A stretch of DNA of 50,458 nucleotides, taken from the NCBI GenBank assembly GCA_964458325.1, contig CAYWIM010000027.1:1-50458 (forward strand), in the 5' to 3' direction. Source of the stretch: JAGMXM01 sp964458325. Its GTDB lineage: Bacteria > Verrucomicrobiota > Verrucomicrobiia > Limisphaerales > UBA1319. A program made the translations under genes and the position numbers. Below the pieces are notes generated by a model that saw nothing but the letters and a program-made list of their open reading frames with translations, had not been told where the DNA came from and made no database searches. Positions 17,601 through 25,500 of this stretch are shown here, piece after piece (position 1 is the stretch's first letter; each line of letters starts with the position of its first letter).

Positions 17601-19449
17601 CCTCCGCCTCTCCACCCATCCCGCCTACCGAATGCGGTTCGCCGACCTCGCGCAAAAGCACCTCTACGGCGATGGCGCGCTGACCCCTGCCAATGCCCAG
17701 AAACGTTTCCGCGCCCGCATGGACGAGATCGACTGGGCCATCATCGCCGAATCCGCCCGGTGGGGCCGGGGCAAAACTCGCGATGCCAACTGGCTCCCCG
17801 TCTGCAACACCGTCCTCAACACCTACCTGGCCCAGCGCCGCGATATCGTCATCGGCCAGTTCCGAGCCCGCGGCTGGTTCCCGTCCATCGACGCCCCTGC
17901 GTTCTCCGACATGAATGCGACGGTCCCATCCGGCCACCCGCTGCGCATCTCGTCCGCGCAGACCTTTTACTACACGACCGACGGATCCGATCCGCGCCTG
18001 CCCAACGGCGGCATCAGCCCTTCGGCCATTGCCGTGTCTTCCGGCTCCGGATCCACCGCGCCCCGGACGCTGATCCCGCTCGGAGCCGAGTGGCGCTATT
18101 CCGACGCCGGCGCCGAGCCCGCCTCGTCGGGCGGGCTGACCTGGCGCGATGCGGGTTACCCGGACGCTGCCTGGGCGCGCGGGCCCGCCGTCATCGGCTT
18201 CGCCGGCTCCGCCACCGCCAACTCCGTGGCAACCGTGACCCGCCGCTATGTCAACGGCGTCTCCGCCCCCCAGGTCACCACCACCTACTTGCGCCGCACG
18301 TTCACGCTCGATGCCACCCATCGCATCTCGACGCTCCTCATCGACATCCTGCGCGACGACGGCGCCTGGGTCTATCTCAACGGCACGCCCATCCTCCGCG
18401 AGAACATGAACGAGGGCGCCACCAACTACGCCGATTACTCCCTCGATGTCGCCAGCTCGCCCGACCAGAACACCTACTTCACTCGGAGCGTCGATGCCGG
18501 ACACCTCCTCCGAACCGGAACCAACATCCTGGCCGTCGAGCTGCACCAGTGCAACGCCGGCAGCTCCGACCTCTATTTCGATCTCGCCCTCACCGTGCCC
18601 GGCGACACCAACAACGTGTTCGCCGACCTCGTCGTCACCCATGATCTGACCGTCAAAGCCCGGGCCATCAACGGCGCCGAGTGGAGCGCGCTCTCGGAAA
18701 GCACCCTCACCGTCGAGCGGCCCGCTGTCGATTACTCCGCGCTGCGCGTATCCGAGCTTATGTACGCGCCTCCCGCGCCTGCCTCCGACAGCCCCTATGC
18801 CACCGACGATTTCGCCTGGATCGAGCTCCGGAACGCAGGCGCCGGCCCCATCGACCTCGAAGGCGTGCGGTTCGCGGCCGGCATCGCTCATGCTTTTGCG
18901 TCTCGAGTCCTTGCGTCCGGCGCGCGGCTCGTCCTCGCGAAGAACCCGGCCGCTTTCGCCACCCGGCACGCGACCAACGCGATCGTGCTTCTGGCGTGGG
19001 ATAGCGGAAACCTCGCGCGCAACGGCGAGACCCTCTCGATCGTGAGCCCCGCCGGAACCAACATCCTCACCTTCACCTACTCGAGGCTCTGGCACCCCGA
19101 GACCTACGACACGGGCATCTCGCTGGTGGCCATCGATCTCGCCGCCCCCGAGCCCCTCTGGAGCACCGCCGGCCAGTGGCGCCCCAGCCGCGCCCCGTCC
19201 GCCTCACCCGGTCTGCCCGACGCCCCCGCGTTCACCTCCGCCCAGATCGAGGAGGGCCGCTTCCTGCTCCTCGATACCATCGGCCTCGAAGACACCATCG
19301 AGCTCTGGATCTCGACCGGCTTCGATCATTGGACGAGCGCCAGCCCGGACGCCTGGTCCCGAGTCGGCGACACGATCCGGATCGATCTGCAGCATCCGTC
19401 CCTGCCCGCCGATCCCCTCCGCTTCTTCCAGATCCGGCTCCTGCCCTGA
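14626..19449 (+). CDS. Giant secreted lamin-tail / CotH-kinase-domain protein
   Basis: 1607 residues, started at the ATG before the signal peptide; the open frame to 14464 runs through a repeat and is rejected. Domains in order: lamin-tail domain about 39-150 (ADWIELHNSSPNAVDLSGWH); PA14-like region about 245-365 (WTFAVGSDDGFRLRIRG); chitobiase-C-like domain about 533-605 (IRYTLDGSPPKTNSTLYTGP). A CotH-type domain follows at about 690-1085 (RYYHLYINGQYWGLYQTQER), then a second chitobiase-like piece, a galactose-binding-like sandwich about 1145-1325 and a second lamin-tail domain about 1373-1500. The tail ends RFFQIRLLP. CotH proteins in spores are protein kinases; whether this one phosphorylates anything is unknown. 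Likely a cell-surface or released adhesion/scaffold protein. Confidence 0.9.
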   Translation: MNMRLTMFAIRLRGFQWRIASAGAAAWLAMASAPCARANVWISEIVADNENGLQTAAGKAADWIELHNSSPNAVDLSGWHLTDQAAQPVLWRFPDGATIAPQGYLVIFADSSDVSITNKEIHASFSLNKEGEYLALVLPDGMTVADALAPEFPPQIEDVSYGRALFDERELIGGGSPVRYRIPNAAGTAPWTDAAGALGFTGVSGAFTVRYYEMNSGIDNIDAAESMAANSAYWMTDRAYPIVGEYDTIDFHANSDSGYFGNNALFPGHDYAGQDKECFVVAAAGAIYVPTAGEWTFAVGSDDGFRLRIRGHGVDFESEFPTGRSFGTTLATFNFPVAGVYDLNLVYYENYGGASVELSAARDFQSDFSFEAFRLVGDPAGGILHAGAIGSFIETDVAKPMKDVNSRLDAEYGFFLDKAPAAGDAFVLSVRCADGFSARVNGVPVAALHAPEPLLWNSAAAAARPLADAVQWLSYPVPASLLVTGANSLAITALNDSAADSEFLIQPRLTWRVAQDALFYFKTPTPGAANGQAYTPPTPIVAASEPRGYKTAAFNVSLDSPVASAPIRYTLDGSPPKTNSTLYTGPISVSKTTTLRAAVVDPRSVRQNVTTVTWLFIEDIVRQSTATPGGWPASWQVNNHVMEYGMRESIVSGDPVRLRNGMTNAIASLSLVTDRANLFNPQTGIYVNPGNDGRQWERPVSVELIDPVRGSGSEFQINAGIRIRGAYSRSSSNPKHSFRLFFRSDYGDGRLRFPLFDDEGASEFDKVDLRTSQNYSWAYENSDQDTFVREVFSRDSQRDMGMPYTRSRYYHLYINGQYWGLYQTQERGDADFAATYLGGDNDDWDCIKTTIPGYTTTASDGNFQAFYALHQLAVNQGFGGSLSNNLLRIKGLNPDGTPNPAYPVYLDEDNLIVYMLIAYYTGDPDSPVSIWGGFPNNMYALYNRSAPAGFQWLRHDAEHSLGAHGSYPVTCNTTAAGANFTSQSQFNPATLHLRLSTHPAYRMRFADLAQKHLYGDGALTPANAQKRFRARMDEIDWAIIAESARWGRGKTRDANWLPVCNTVLNTYLAQRRDIVIGQFRARGWFPSIDAPAFSDMNATVPSGHPLRISSAQTFYYTTDGSDPRLPNGGISPSAIAVSSGSGSTAPRTLIPLGAEWRYSDAGAEPASSGGLTWRDAGYPDAAWARGPAVIGFAGSATANSVATVTRRYVNGVSAPQVTTTYLRRTFTLDATHRISTLLIDILRDDGAWVYLNGTPILRENMNEGATNYADYSLDVASSPDQNTYFTRSVDAGHLLRTGTNILAVELHQCNAGSSDLYFDLALTVPGDTNNVFADLVVTHDLTVKARAINGAEWSALSESTLTVERPAVDYSALRVSELMYAPPAPASDSPYATDDFAWIELRNAGAGPIDLEGVRFAAGIAHAFASRVLASGARLVLAKNPAAFATRHATNAIVLLAWDSGNLARNGETLSIVSPAGTNILTFTYSRLWHPETYDTGISLVAIDLAAPEPLWSTAGQWRPSRAPSASPGLPDAPAFTSAQIEEGRFLLLDTIGLEDTIELWISTGFDHWTSASPDAWSRVGDTIRIDLQHPSLPADPLRFFQIRLLP

Positions 19450-19451
19450 TC

Positions 19452-20132
19452 CTACTTCAGTTCACGAATCCGGATCGAGCGCCAGCGCGCCTCATACGGG
19501 CCGGCCCCCTTCTTGATCCCATGGACCTGCAGCCCGATGAACCCTTCGGGGAATGCCTTGTAAATCTCCTCGTGCGCAATGTCCTCGATCGGCTCCCCGT
19601 TGATCCACGTGCGAATCCGCGGACCCTGGGCCACGATCCGAAACCGGTTCCATTCGCCGTCCTTGAACATCTTGTGCGGCTTGAGCCTCTCCGGCGGCGT
19701 CAGCCACCCATGCCCCGTCGCCTCGCCGTAGACGTACCCGGCCTCCGCGCCGTTGGCGCCCCCGGCCTCGATCTCGACCTGCGGCCCGTACACCCGGCCG
19801 GCTTCGTTGTTTTTCCCCGCCCCCGTGGTCCGATCCTTGGTCTTGGACCGGATCTGGACCCCGGAATTCAACCCCGAATCCACCTTGACCTCGAACTCGA
19901 GCTCGAAATCGTCATACGCCTTCTCCGTGCAGAGAAAGGAGTTGGGGCTGCCTTCGGCGGTCCTGCCCACAATCGCCCCCTCCTCGACCCGATAGCTTGC
20001 GGTGCCGTTCTTCTGGATCCAGCCCGTGAGCGTCTTTCCGTCGAACAGCCTCGCCCAGCTGCCCTTCTCTGCGGCGCCGCACCCGAGGGTCAACGACAGG
20101 CCGGCAATGAGGGAAATCAGTTTTTTATTCAT
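19452..20132 (-). CDS. DUF1080 protein (3-keto-disaccharide hydrolase family)
   Basis: 226 residues from the ATG preceding the signal MNKKLISLIAGLSLTLG; the open frame continues to 20447, but the N-terminus fits only here. Family features are WARLFDGKTLTGW near the start, then YDDFELEFEVKVDSGLNSGV with IRSK, GPQVEIEAG, GEWNRFRIVAQGPRIRTWIN and the C-terminal GFIGLQVHG. This laminin-G-like jelly roll is named for members acting on 3-keto-glycosides. The convergent CotH gene ends two bases away. It is divergent from a Tat-exported oxidoreductase, a common pairing in PVC genomes that fits oxidation at C3 followed by cleavage; that pairing is inference. Confidence 0.93.
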   Translation of the reverse strand: MNKKLISLIAGLSLTLGCGAAEKGSWARLFDGKTLTGWIQKNGTASYRVEEGAIVGRTAEGSPNSFLCTEKAYDDFELEFEVKVDSGLNSGVQIRSKTKDRTTGAGKNNEAGRVYGPQVEIEAGGANGAEAGYVYGEATGHGWLTPPERLKPHKMFKDGEWNRFRIVAQGPRIRTWINGEPIEDIAHEEIYKAFPEGFIGLQVHGIKKGAGPYEARWRSIRIRELK

Positions 20133-20253
20133 GGCAAGGACCTTATCCCAATCCACATCCTCTGGCAATCCTCGCCCCTGGCCCCGATTGCCTCTTGACG
20201 CATCGCGATCGCCGGTCAGGATAAAGCTCATTGCACATCCGGAGATCACGACC

Positions 20254-21705
20254 ATGAAGAAGAACATATCCGCTAAGAGGCAGGCTTCTGCCATGCCGGG
20301 CGCCCGATCAGCCATCGACCTCTCGCGCCGCCAATTCCTCGGCCGATCCGCGGCCGTGGCGGCCCTGACCATCGTGCCCCGATCCGTTCTGGGCGGGGCG
20401 GGATACGTGCCTCCCAGCCGAAAGATCGCGATGGCATGCATCGGCATGGGCTCGCAAGGCTACCAGAATCTCGTCGCGTTTCTCGAGTTCCAGGAGGTCC
20501 AGGTCGTCGCGGTCTGCGACGTGAATCGCGAGAGCGGCGGCTATCTCTCCTGGTACTGGGGGCAGGGGCGGGAGCGCCGGGTGGGCGGACGCGAGCCCGC
20601 GCGGCGGACCGTGGATGAACATTATGCCAAGCAGCAGCGATCCGGCCAGCACCGCGGCTGCCAAGCCTACAACGATTACCGCGAGTTGCTCGAGCGCGAG
20701 GACGTCGATGCCGTCATGGTGGCCACGCCCGATCACACTCACGCCGTCATCACCATGGCCGCCCTCAAGCGCGGATGCCATGTCTATTGCGAAAAGCCCC
20801 TCACCTACTCGGTCCTCGAGGCGCGGCGGGTCACCGAAGCCGCCCGCAAGGCCGGCGTCGCCACGCAGATGGGCAACATGGGCCAGGCCGACGAATCCGC
20901 CCGCACGGTCCGCGAGATGATCGATTCCGGCGCGATCGGCCGCGTGCGCGAAGTCCAGGTGTGGAGCTCGGCTCGATTCTGGAGATCGGCCCTCTACGAG
21001 GATCGCCCCTCGGATACGCCCCCCGCACCGGAGGGTCTGGATTGGGATTTGTGGCTGGGGCCGGCCCCCGCCCGGCCCTACCACCCCGAATACCACCCAT
21101 GGAGCTGGCGGAACTGGTGGGACTTCGGCACCGGCTTGCTCGGCGATCTCGGCTGCCACAAACTCTCGACCGTGTTCAAGGCCCTCCAGCTCGGCCATCC
21201 CGTCAGCGTCGAGGCATGCTCGACCAAGCTCAACCCCGAGACCTATCCGCTGGGCGTGATCGCCCGGTTCGAGTTCCCCGCCCGCGGCCCCCTGCCGCCC
21301 GTCACTCTCCACTGGTACGATGGCGGGCTCAAACCGCCGCGCCCGCCCGAGATCGAGCCTGGCGACGCGATGCAGGACATCATCTACATCGGCGATCAAG
21401 GCAAGCTGATGGGCGAACGCCTCCTGCCCGAGTCCCGCATGGAAAACTACCAGCGGCCCCCCAAGACCCTGCCGCGGTCTCCCGGCCATTACCACGAGTT
21501 CGTCGCTGCCTGCCGGGGCGGAGCCCGGGCGGGCTCCGACTTTGTCGATCATGCCGGCCTGCTCACGGAGGCGTGCCTGTTAGGGAACGTCGCCCTGCGT
21601 GCGGGCCGCAAGCTCGATTGGGACGGCCCCAACATGCGGGTCACCAACTACCCGGCCGCCAACCAGTGGCTCGAGCGCGAATACCGCCAGGGATGGAGCC
21701 TTTGA
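20254..21705 (+). CDS. Tat-exported Gfo/Idh/MocA family oxidoreductase
   Basis: 483 residues. The ATG at 20254 has a good GGAG ribosome-binding site nine bases upstream. The signal contains LSRRQFLGRSAAVAALTI. The nucleotide loop is ACIGMGSQGYQN, the acidic strand end is VAVCDVNRES, and CEKP places the catalytic lysine at 181. WDLWLGPAP and LLGDLGCHKLSTVF mark the substrate domain. An insertion rich in Arg/Gly after the first Rossmann strands (QGRERRVGGREPARR) is seen in long exported members. Divergent from DUF1080; the shared 121-base region holds a weak -35-like TTGACG at 20195. The substrate is unknown, probably a glycoside. Confidence 0.92.
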   Translation: MKKNISAKRQASAMPGARSAIDLSRRQFLGRSAAVAALTIVPRSVLGGAGYVPPSRKIAMACIGMGSQGYQNLVAFLEFQEVQVVAVCDVNRESGGYLSWYWGQGRERRVGGREPARRTVDEHYAKQQRSGQHRGCQAYNDYRELLEREDVDAVMVATPDHTHAVITMAALKRGCHVYCEKPLTYSVLEARRVTEAARKAGVATQMGNMGQADESARTVREMIDSGAIGRVREVQVWSSARFWRSALYEDRPSDTPPAPEGLDWDLWLGPAPARPYHPEYHPWSWRNWWDFGTGLLGDLGCHKLSTVFKALQLGHPVSVEACSTKLNPETYPLGVIARFEFPARGPLPPVTLHWYDGGLKPPRPPEIEPGDAMQDIIYIGDQGKLMGERLLPESRMENYQRPPKTLPRSPGHYHEFVAACRGGARAGSDFVDHAGLLTEACLLGNVALRAGRKLDWDGPNMRVTNYPAANQWLEREYRQGWSL

Positions 21706-21751
21706 TCACACGCGTACCGCGAATCCATCTTCCCATGAACCTGCCCTGCCG

Positions 21752-21821
21752 GAGCGCGGCCTTCAGGCCGCTGCAAAACGCGACAGGCCCAACGCACGGA
21801 AGCGGGCTAAAGCCCGCGCTC
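21752..21821 (+). repeat. REP-like double palindrome, family B
   Basis: GAGCGCGGCCTTCAGGCCGC and, 30 bases on, GCGGGCTAAAGCCCGCGCTC. Each contains its own 16-base palindrome, and the two are also complementary to each other over 20 bases with few mismatches. The element ends 10 bases before the ATG at 21832, so it will lie in the leader or act as a terminator for the gene upstream. Confidence 0.8.
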
Positions 21822-21831
21822 GTGCCTGCCC

Positions 21832-23952
21832 ATGATTAATCCCATCATCACGCACCTTCTGACCTTGCTCTGCCTGTCCGGCCTCGGGCGCTTCGGCGCT
21901 CCTGCCGCCGAACCGGCTGATCCAGTTGCCCGGTTGATCCTCGAGGCCGGCAACGCCGAAAACGAACTCGACCGCTATCGCCTGCTCCGAAGCTTGGAAT
22001 CCACCGCCGATCTGCCGCCGGATCTACGGGCCGACCTCGCCAAGCTGCTCCCCGTTGTCGAGGAGTGGGCCAATGGGAAGTCCAGGGTCGTTGTCGATGC
22101 CAGTCGCGCTGCCGAGAACGGCTACCTCTGCCGGTTCATCACCGGCAAGGTCCAGCCCGAGGCCGACGGACCCGTCCACCCCCCCGCCATCTCCTCCGGC
22201 TCGCCGCTCTACCCGATTTGGTGCCTCTACCGCGGACGCATGCTCATCTGGCGTGTGATCCAAAGCGGGCCTCTGCTCCGCGTGCCCGAACGCCGCGATG
22301 CCTACTACGGCGAAGCCGCCCGCCTCCTCGAGACCGCCCGCCGGCATTTCCCGGACAATCGCGTCGTGCGGATGTATCTGGGCCAGCCGATCCCATGGCC
22401 CCGAACCATCCCCCCGCTCGCCGGAGCGCCCCCGTGGGCCAACCTCCAGCGCGAAGGGCTCGAAAAACTCGCCGACCTCATCCATTGGTGGATCGACGAA
22501 CGCCAGCTCCCCGACGGCCAGTTCGGGGGCGGCTGGGGCGACGACGTCGAGATGTGGCGCTGGTGGACCCCCCTCCTCATCGGATTCGACGATCCCAAAA
22601 TCAACGCCGCCCAGGAGCGCATCTCGAGTGGCATCTTCCGCCAGCCCCATCTGCGGGACGGATTCACCACCCGCGTCACCGACGTCGAGCACTCGAACGA
22701 GGATACCACCGACACCATCCTGCCCATGATGTTTCTGAGGCCGGACGACCCGATCTGGCAAGCCCGCGCTCAAAAGCTCGCCCAGTACATGCGCGAACGA
22801 TGGACCGGACGCAACCAGCGCGGCCAGCTCCAGTTCCGGTCCATCTATTTCAGCGTCGATCGCGTCGATTCATCCGAGGCGCGCGCCTTCGATACCGTGT
22901 ACCACCCGTCGGTGGTTCAGCCTGCGCTGCTCCTGTGGCAGCGGACTGGCGATCCGGAGCTGGGCAAACTCTTTGGCGAATGGCTCCGGCTCTGGGTCGA
23001 TGCCGCCGCCCGCGCCGAGAACGGCAAGCCGGCCGGCGTTCTCCCGTCCGCCATCCGATGGCCCGACGGCATGATCGGCCGGCCGGGACAGCCCTGGTGG
23101 GAGCCGTTCTCGCCCGGCCACAACGACGCCCTCTACAACTGGCCCGGCGCAACACGCCTCATGACGTCCACCCTCCTTCTCGCCTATCATATGCTCGGCG
23201 ATCCCCAATACCTCGAGCCCATCCGCTCGATGGCCCAGCTGCGGCTCCGGGAGCTCGATGCCCCTCCGCCCGCCAGCCTCTCCCCCGGATCCGCCCCTTG
23301 GTGCGCCCGCCGGATGGACGGTTTCCTACCCGATACCCTCGCCAAATACCGGTTCCTCACCGGCGACCGGCACTACGATGCCCTGCTCCTCGAGGATGCA
23401 TCCGGCTACGCCCGATATCGGCTGGCCGGTGACAGCCAATCGCTCGCGCGCGCCTTGGAACGGAACGCCCTCGCGTTCCGATCGAACTGGGAGGCCTATA
23501 CCAGCGAGATGCGCTGGACCGACCGCGTCATATCGTTCACCCGGAATTTCCTGGCCTATCTGCCCGATCCGCCCCCTGCGCCCTCGCCCGAGATCCTCTA
23601 TTCCAGCGCCACCGGCGATCCCGGCAATCCGCTCGTGTTTCCGATGAACCGGGTCCGGTGGCTGACGCCGCCGCGCGAGATCGCCGCCCTGGTCACCGAC
23701 GCCGGCGCCCGAAGCTTCGAGGCGGAGATGTTCCACTTCGGCCTCGAACCCCGATCCCTCGACGCCGAGCTTTACCTCCTCGAGACAGGCGTTTACGACG
23801 TCCGGATCGAGTCCGCCGCCTCGGGTGAAATCCTCGATCGCCAAACCCTCGAGGTCGATGGCCCCCGGTCGCGCATCCATTTCAGCCTGCCCCCGCGCGA
23901 CCTCTGCCGCATTCGAATCCAACGCGCCCAGTCAGCCGAAGGCCCGCGGTAG
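21832..23952 (+). CDS. Unrecognised exported protein, probably alpha/alpha-toroid
   Basis: 706 residues with an N-terminal signal (MINPIITHLLTLLCLSGLG). I do not recognise the family with certainty. The middle (about 200-530) is rich in paired helices and aromatic motifs such as LIHWWIDERQLPDGQFGGGW, followed by DDVEMWRWWTPLL, VEHSNEDTTDTI, FSPGHNDALYNWPGATRLM and WCARRMDGFLPDTLAKYRFL. This pattern resembles the (alpha/alpha)6 barrels of unsaturated glucuronyl hydrolases, GH127-like enzymes and polysaccharide lyases. The C-terminal 110 residues form a small beta domain. The neighbouring oxidoreductase and DUF1080 point to carbohydrate work. It starts directly behind a repeat. Confidence 0.75.
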   Translation: MINPIITHLLTLLCLSGLGRFGAPAAEPADPVARLILEAGNAENELDRYRLLRSLESTADLPPDLRADLAKLLPVVEEWANGKSRVVVDASRAAENGYLCRFITGKVQPEADGPVHPPAISSGSPLYPIWCLYRGRMLIWRVIQSGPLLRVPERRDAYYGEAARLLETARRHFPDNRVVRMYLGQPIPWPRTIPPLAGAPPWANLQREGLEKLADLIHWWIDERQLPDGQFGGGWGDDVEMWRWWTPLLIGFDDPKINAAQERISSGIFRQPHLRDGFTTRVTDVEHSNEDTTDTILPMMFLRPDDPIWQARAQKLAQYMRERWTGRNQRGQLQFRSIYFSVDRVDSSEARAFDTVYHPSVVQPALLLWQRTGDPELGKLFGEWLRLWVDAAARAENGKPAGVLPSAIRWPDGMIGRPGQPWWEPFSPGHNDALYNWPGATRLMTSTLLLAYHMLGDPQYLEPIRSMAQLRLRELDAPPPASLSPGSAPWCARRMDGFLPDTLAKYRFLTGDRHYDALLLEDASGYARYRLAGDSQSLARALERNALAFRSNWEAYTSEMRWTDRVISFTRNFLAYLPDPPPAPSPEILYSSATGDPGNPLVFPMNRVRWLTPPREIAALVTDAGARSFEAEMFHFGLEPRSLDAELYLLETGVYDVRIESAASGEILDRQTLEVDGPRSRIHFSLPPRDLCRIRIQRAQSAEGPR

Positions 23953-24154
23953 CAACCGCCCACCGGGTTTTGGCCTGCGGAAGGCCTGGCGCACGGGCAG
24001 CTGAACAGGCAACAGCTCGTCGGTTGCTCGGAATGAGACTGCGATGCTGTTGACAGATGAGTCAGACGACGCGAGGCCGTTTCCCGGAGCAGACCAAATG
24101 AGCCATGCCTGTGCGCACAGATGCCTGGGTCAGCGTCTGCTCAAGATGAGGACC

Positions 24155-24622
24155 TTATGCCTGCGGCGAGGATTCCGATTCGGCTGGGGGAGGCGGCTCC
24201 GGGCCCGGCTGGCCCGGCTTGGGAGGCGGAGTGACGTGGATCAGCGGGATGGGATATCTCAGCTTCATCACGTCCTCGACCAGGACCTCGATGTAGTAGA
24301 TGCCCGCCACCTTGAACTCGACCTGGCGGAACAGGGTCACATTGGTGGCGTGGTGGGCCGGATCCTGCAGATGGAAATGGGTCTGCCGCTCGCGCAGGAC
24401 GGTGGTCTGGTCGGGCGCCACCATGCGCACCGCCTCCTGGAACTGGCCCAGGCCCGCCGTCCACCGGTTGAACACGCAGATCTGAAAAGCCACAACCGGT
24501 ATCTGCGGCACCCGGATCACCCCGCAGACGCCAATCAGGATGAAATTGCCATTGATCTCCTGGCGGACTTCCTCGCAGACAATCGACGCCTGAAGATCCG
24601 GTAGAATGCGGGTTGGATTCAT
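24155..24622 (-). CDS. DUF6941-like conserved protein
   Basis: 155 residues. The pattern LQASIVCEEVRQEINGNFIL followed by IGVCGVIRVPQIP fits the DUF6941 family of short beta-sandwich proteins of unknown function. A run of strands follows (VAFQICVFNRWTAG, TNVTLFRQVEFKVAGIYYIE). The last 25 residues are Pro/Glu-rich and probably disordered. There is no signal peptide. The start overlaps the folD stop by four bases, making it the last gene of the operon that begins at 27437. Family name from memory; function unknown. Confidence 0.8.
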   Translation of the reverse strand: MNPTRILPDLQASIVCEEVRQEINGNFILIGVCGVIRVPQIPVVAFQICVFNRWTAGLGQFQEAVRMVAPDQTTVLRERQTHFHLQDPAHHATNVTLFRQVEFKVAGIYYIEVLVEDVMKLRYPIPLIHVTPPPKPGQPGPEPPPPAESESSPQA

Positions 24623-25500
24623 GATTGCATTTCAGCGGCTTGAACAGTGTTGCGCATCAGCATCGCGATGGTCATCGGGCCCACGCCGCCCGGGTTCGGC
24701 GTCAGGCGGCCGGCGACGGCCCTGACCCCCTCGAAATCGACGTCCCCCACCAGCCTCGAACCGCCCTTGGCCGCCGGGTCCGGCACCCGATTCACCCCGA
24801 CGTCGATCACCGCCGCCCCCGGCTTCACCATGCCGGCCTTCACAAACTCCCGCACGCCCATCGCCGCGATCAGGATGTCCGCGCGCCGGCAATGGGCCGC
24901 CAGGTCGCGCGTCCTCGAGTGGCACACCGTGACCGTCGCGTCGGCATCGGGGGCTTTTTGGATCAGGATTGCGGCCATGGGCTTGCCGACAATGTTTCCC
25001 CGGCCCAGGATCACCACCTCGGCCCCGGCCAGAGGCACCCCCGTCCGGATCAGCAGCTGGTGAATCCCGGCCGGCGTGCACGGGACGAATCCGCCCGGGT
25101 CCCCCAGCATCAGCTTGCCCACGTTCACCGGATGAAACCCGTCGACGTCCTTCCCGGGCGCCACGGAGGCGAAGATCTGCGCAGATCGGATCGTGTGCGG
25201 CAGGGGGGCTTGCACCAAAATGCCGTGCACCGCGGGATCGGCATTCAACCGGGCGATCAGGGCCAGGAGCTCGGCCTCGGCTGTGGATTCGGGCAGGACA
25301 AGCGTGGTCGAGCGGATCCCGAGCCTCTGGCACGCGCGCTCCTTCATCCCCACATACACCTTCGATGCCGGGTCATCCCCGACCCGCACGAACGTCAGGC
25401 CGGGCGTCGTGCCGCACGCTGCAAGCGCAGCCACGCGGGCGGCGGTTTCCCGGTGGATCTCCTCCGCGATGGCCCTGCCGTCAATCAGGTCAGCGGCCAT
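24619..25500 (-). CDS. folD: Bifunctional methylenetetrahydrofolate dehydrogenase / methenyl-THF cyclohydrolase
   Basis: 293 residues, the usual FolD length. It interconverts 5,10-methylene-, methenyl- and 10-formyl-tetrahydrofolate with NADP. Seen in order: LTFVRVGDDPASKVYVGMKE, with the Tyr and Lys of the active-site YxxxK; HGILVQAPLP; PGKDVDGFHPVNVGKLMLGD; the nucleotide-binding VVILGRGNIVGKPMA; and the C-terminal TPNPGGVGPMTIAMLMRNTV. All signatures are intact. It overlaps the SH3-protein gene upstream by 11 bases and the DUF6941-like gene downstream by four. Confidence 0.98.
   Translation of the reverse strand: MAADLIDGRAIAEEIHRETAARVAALAACGTTPGLTFVRVGDDPASKVYVGMKERACQRLGIRSTTLVLPESTAEAELLALIARLNADPAVHGILVQAPLPHTIRSAQIFASVAPGKDVDGFHPVNVGKLMLGDPGGFVPCTPAGIHQLLIRTGVPLAGAEVVILGRGNIVGKPMAAILIQKAPDADATVTVCHSRTRDLAAHCRRADILIAAMGVREFVKAGMVKPGAAVIDVGVNRVPDPAAKGGSRLVGDVDFEGVRAVAGRLTPNPGGVGPMTIAMLMRNTVQAAEMQS

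Noticed and set aside
15988..19095. 1035-codon open frame on the minus strand
   Set aside because: Fully antisense to the CotH gene, with Gly/Val-rich composition and no recognisable motif.
20195..20226. Promoter for the second Tat oxidoreductase (TTGACG with GATAAA)
   Set aside because: The spacer would be 19 bases and the -10 match is poor, so it is mentioned only in the gene entry.
24044..24604. 186-codon plus-strand gene
   Set aside because: Antisense to the DUF6941-like gene, which has family similarity and operon linkage; the product is Arg/His/Asp-rich without motifs.
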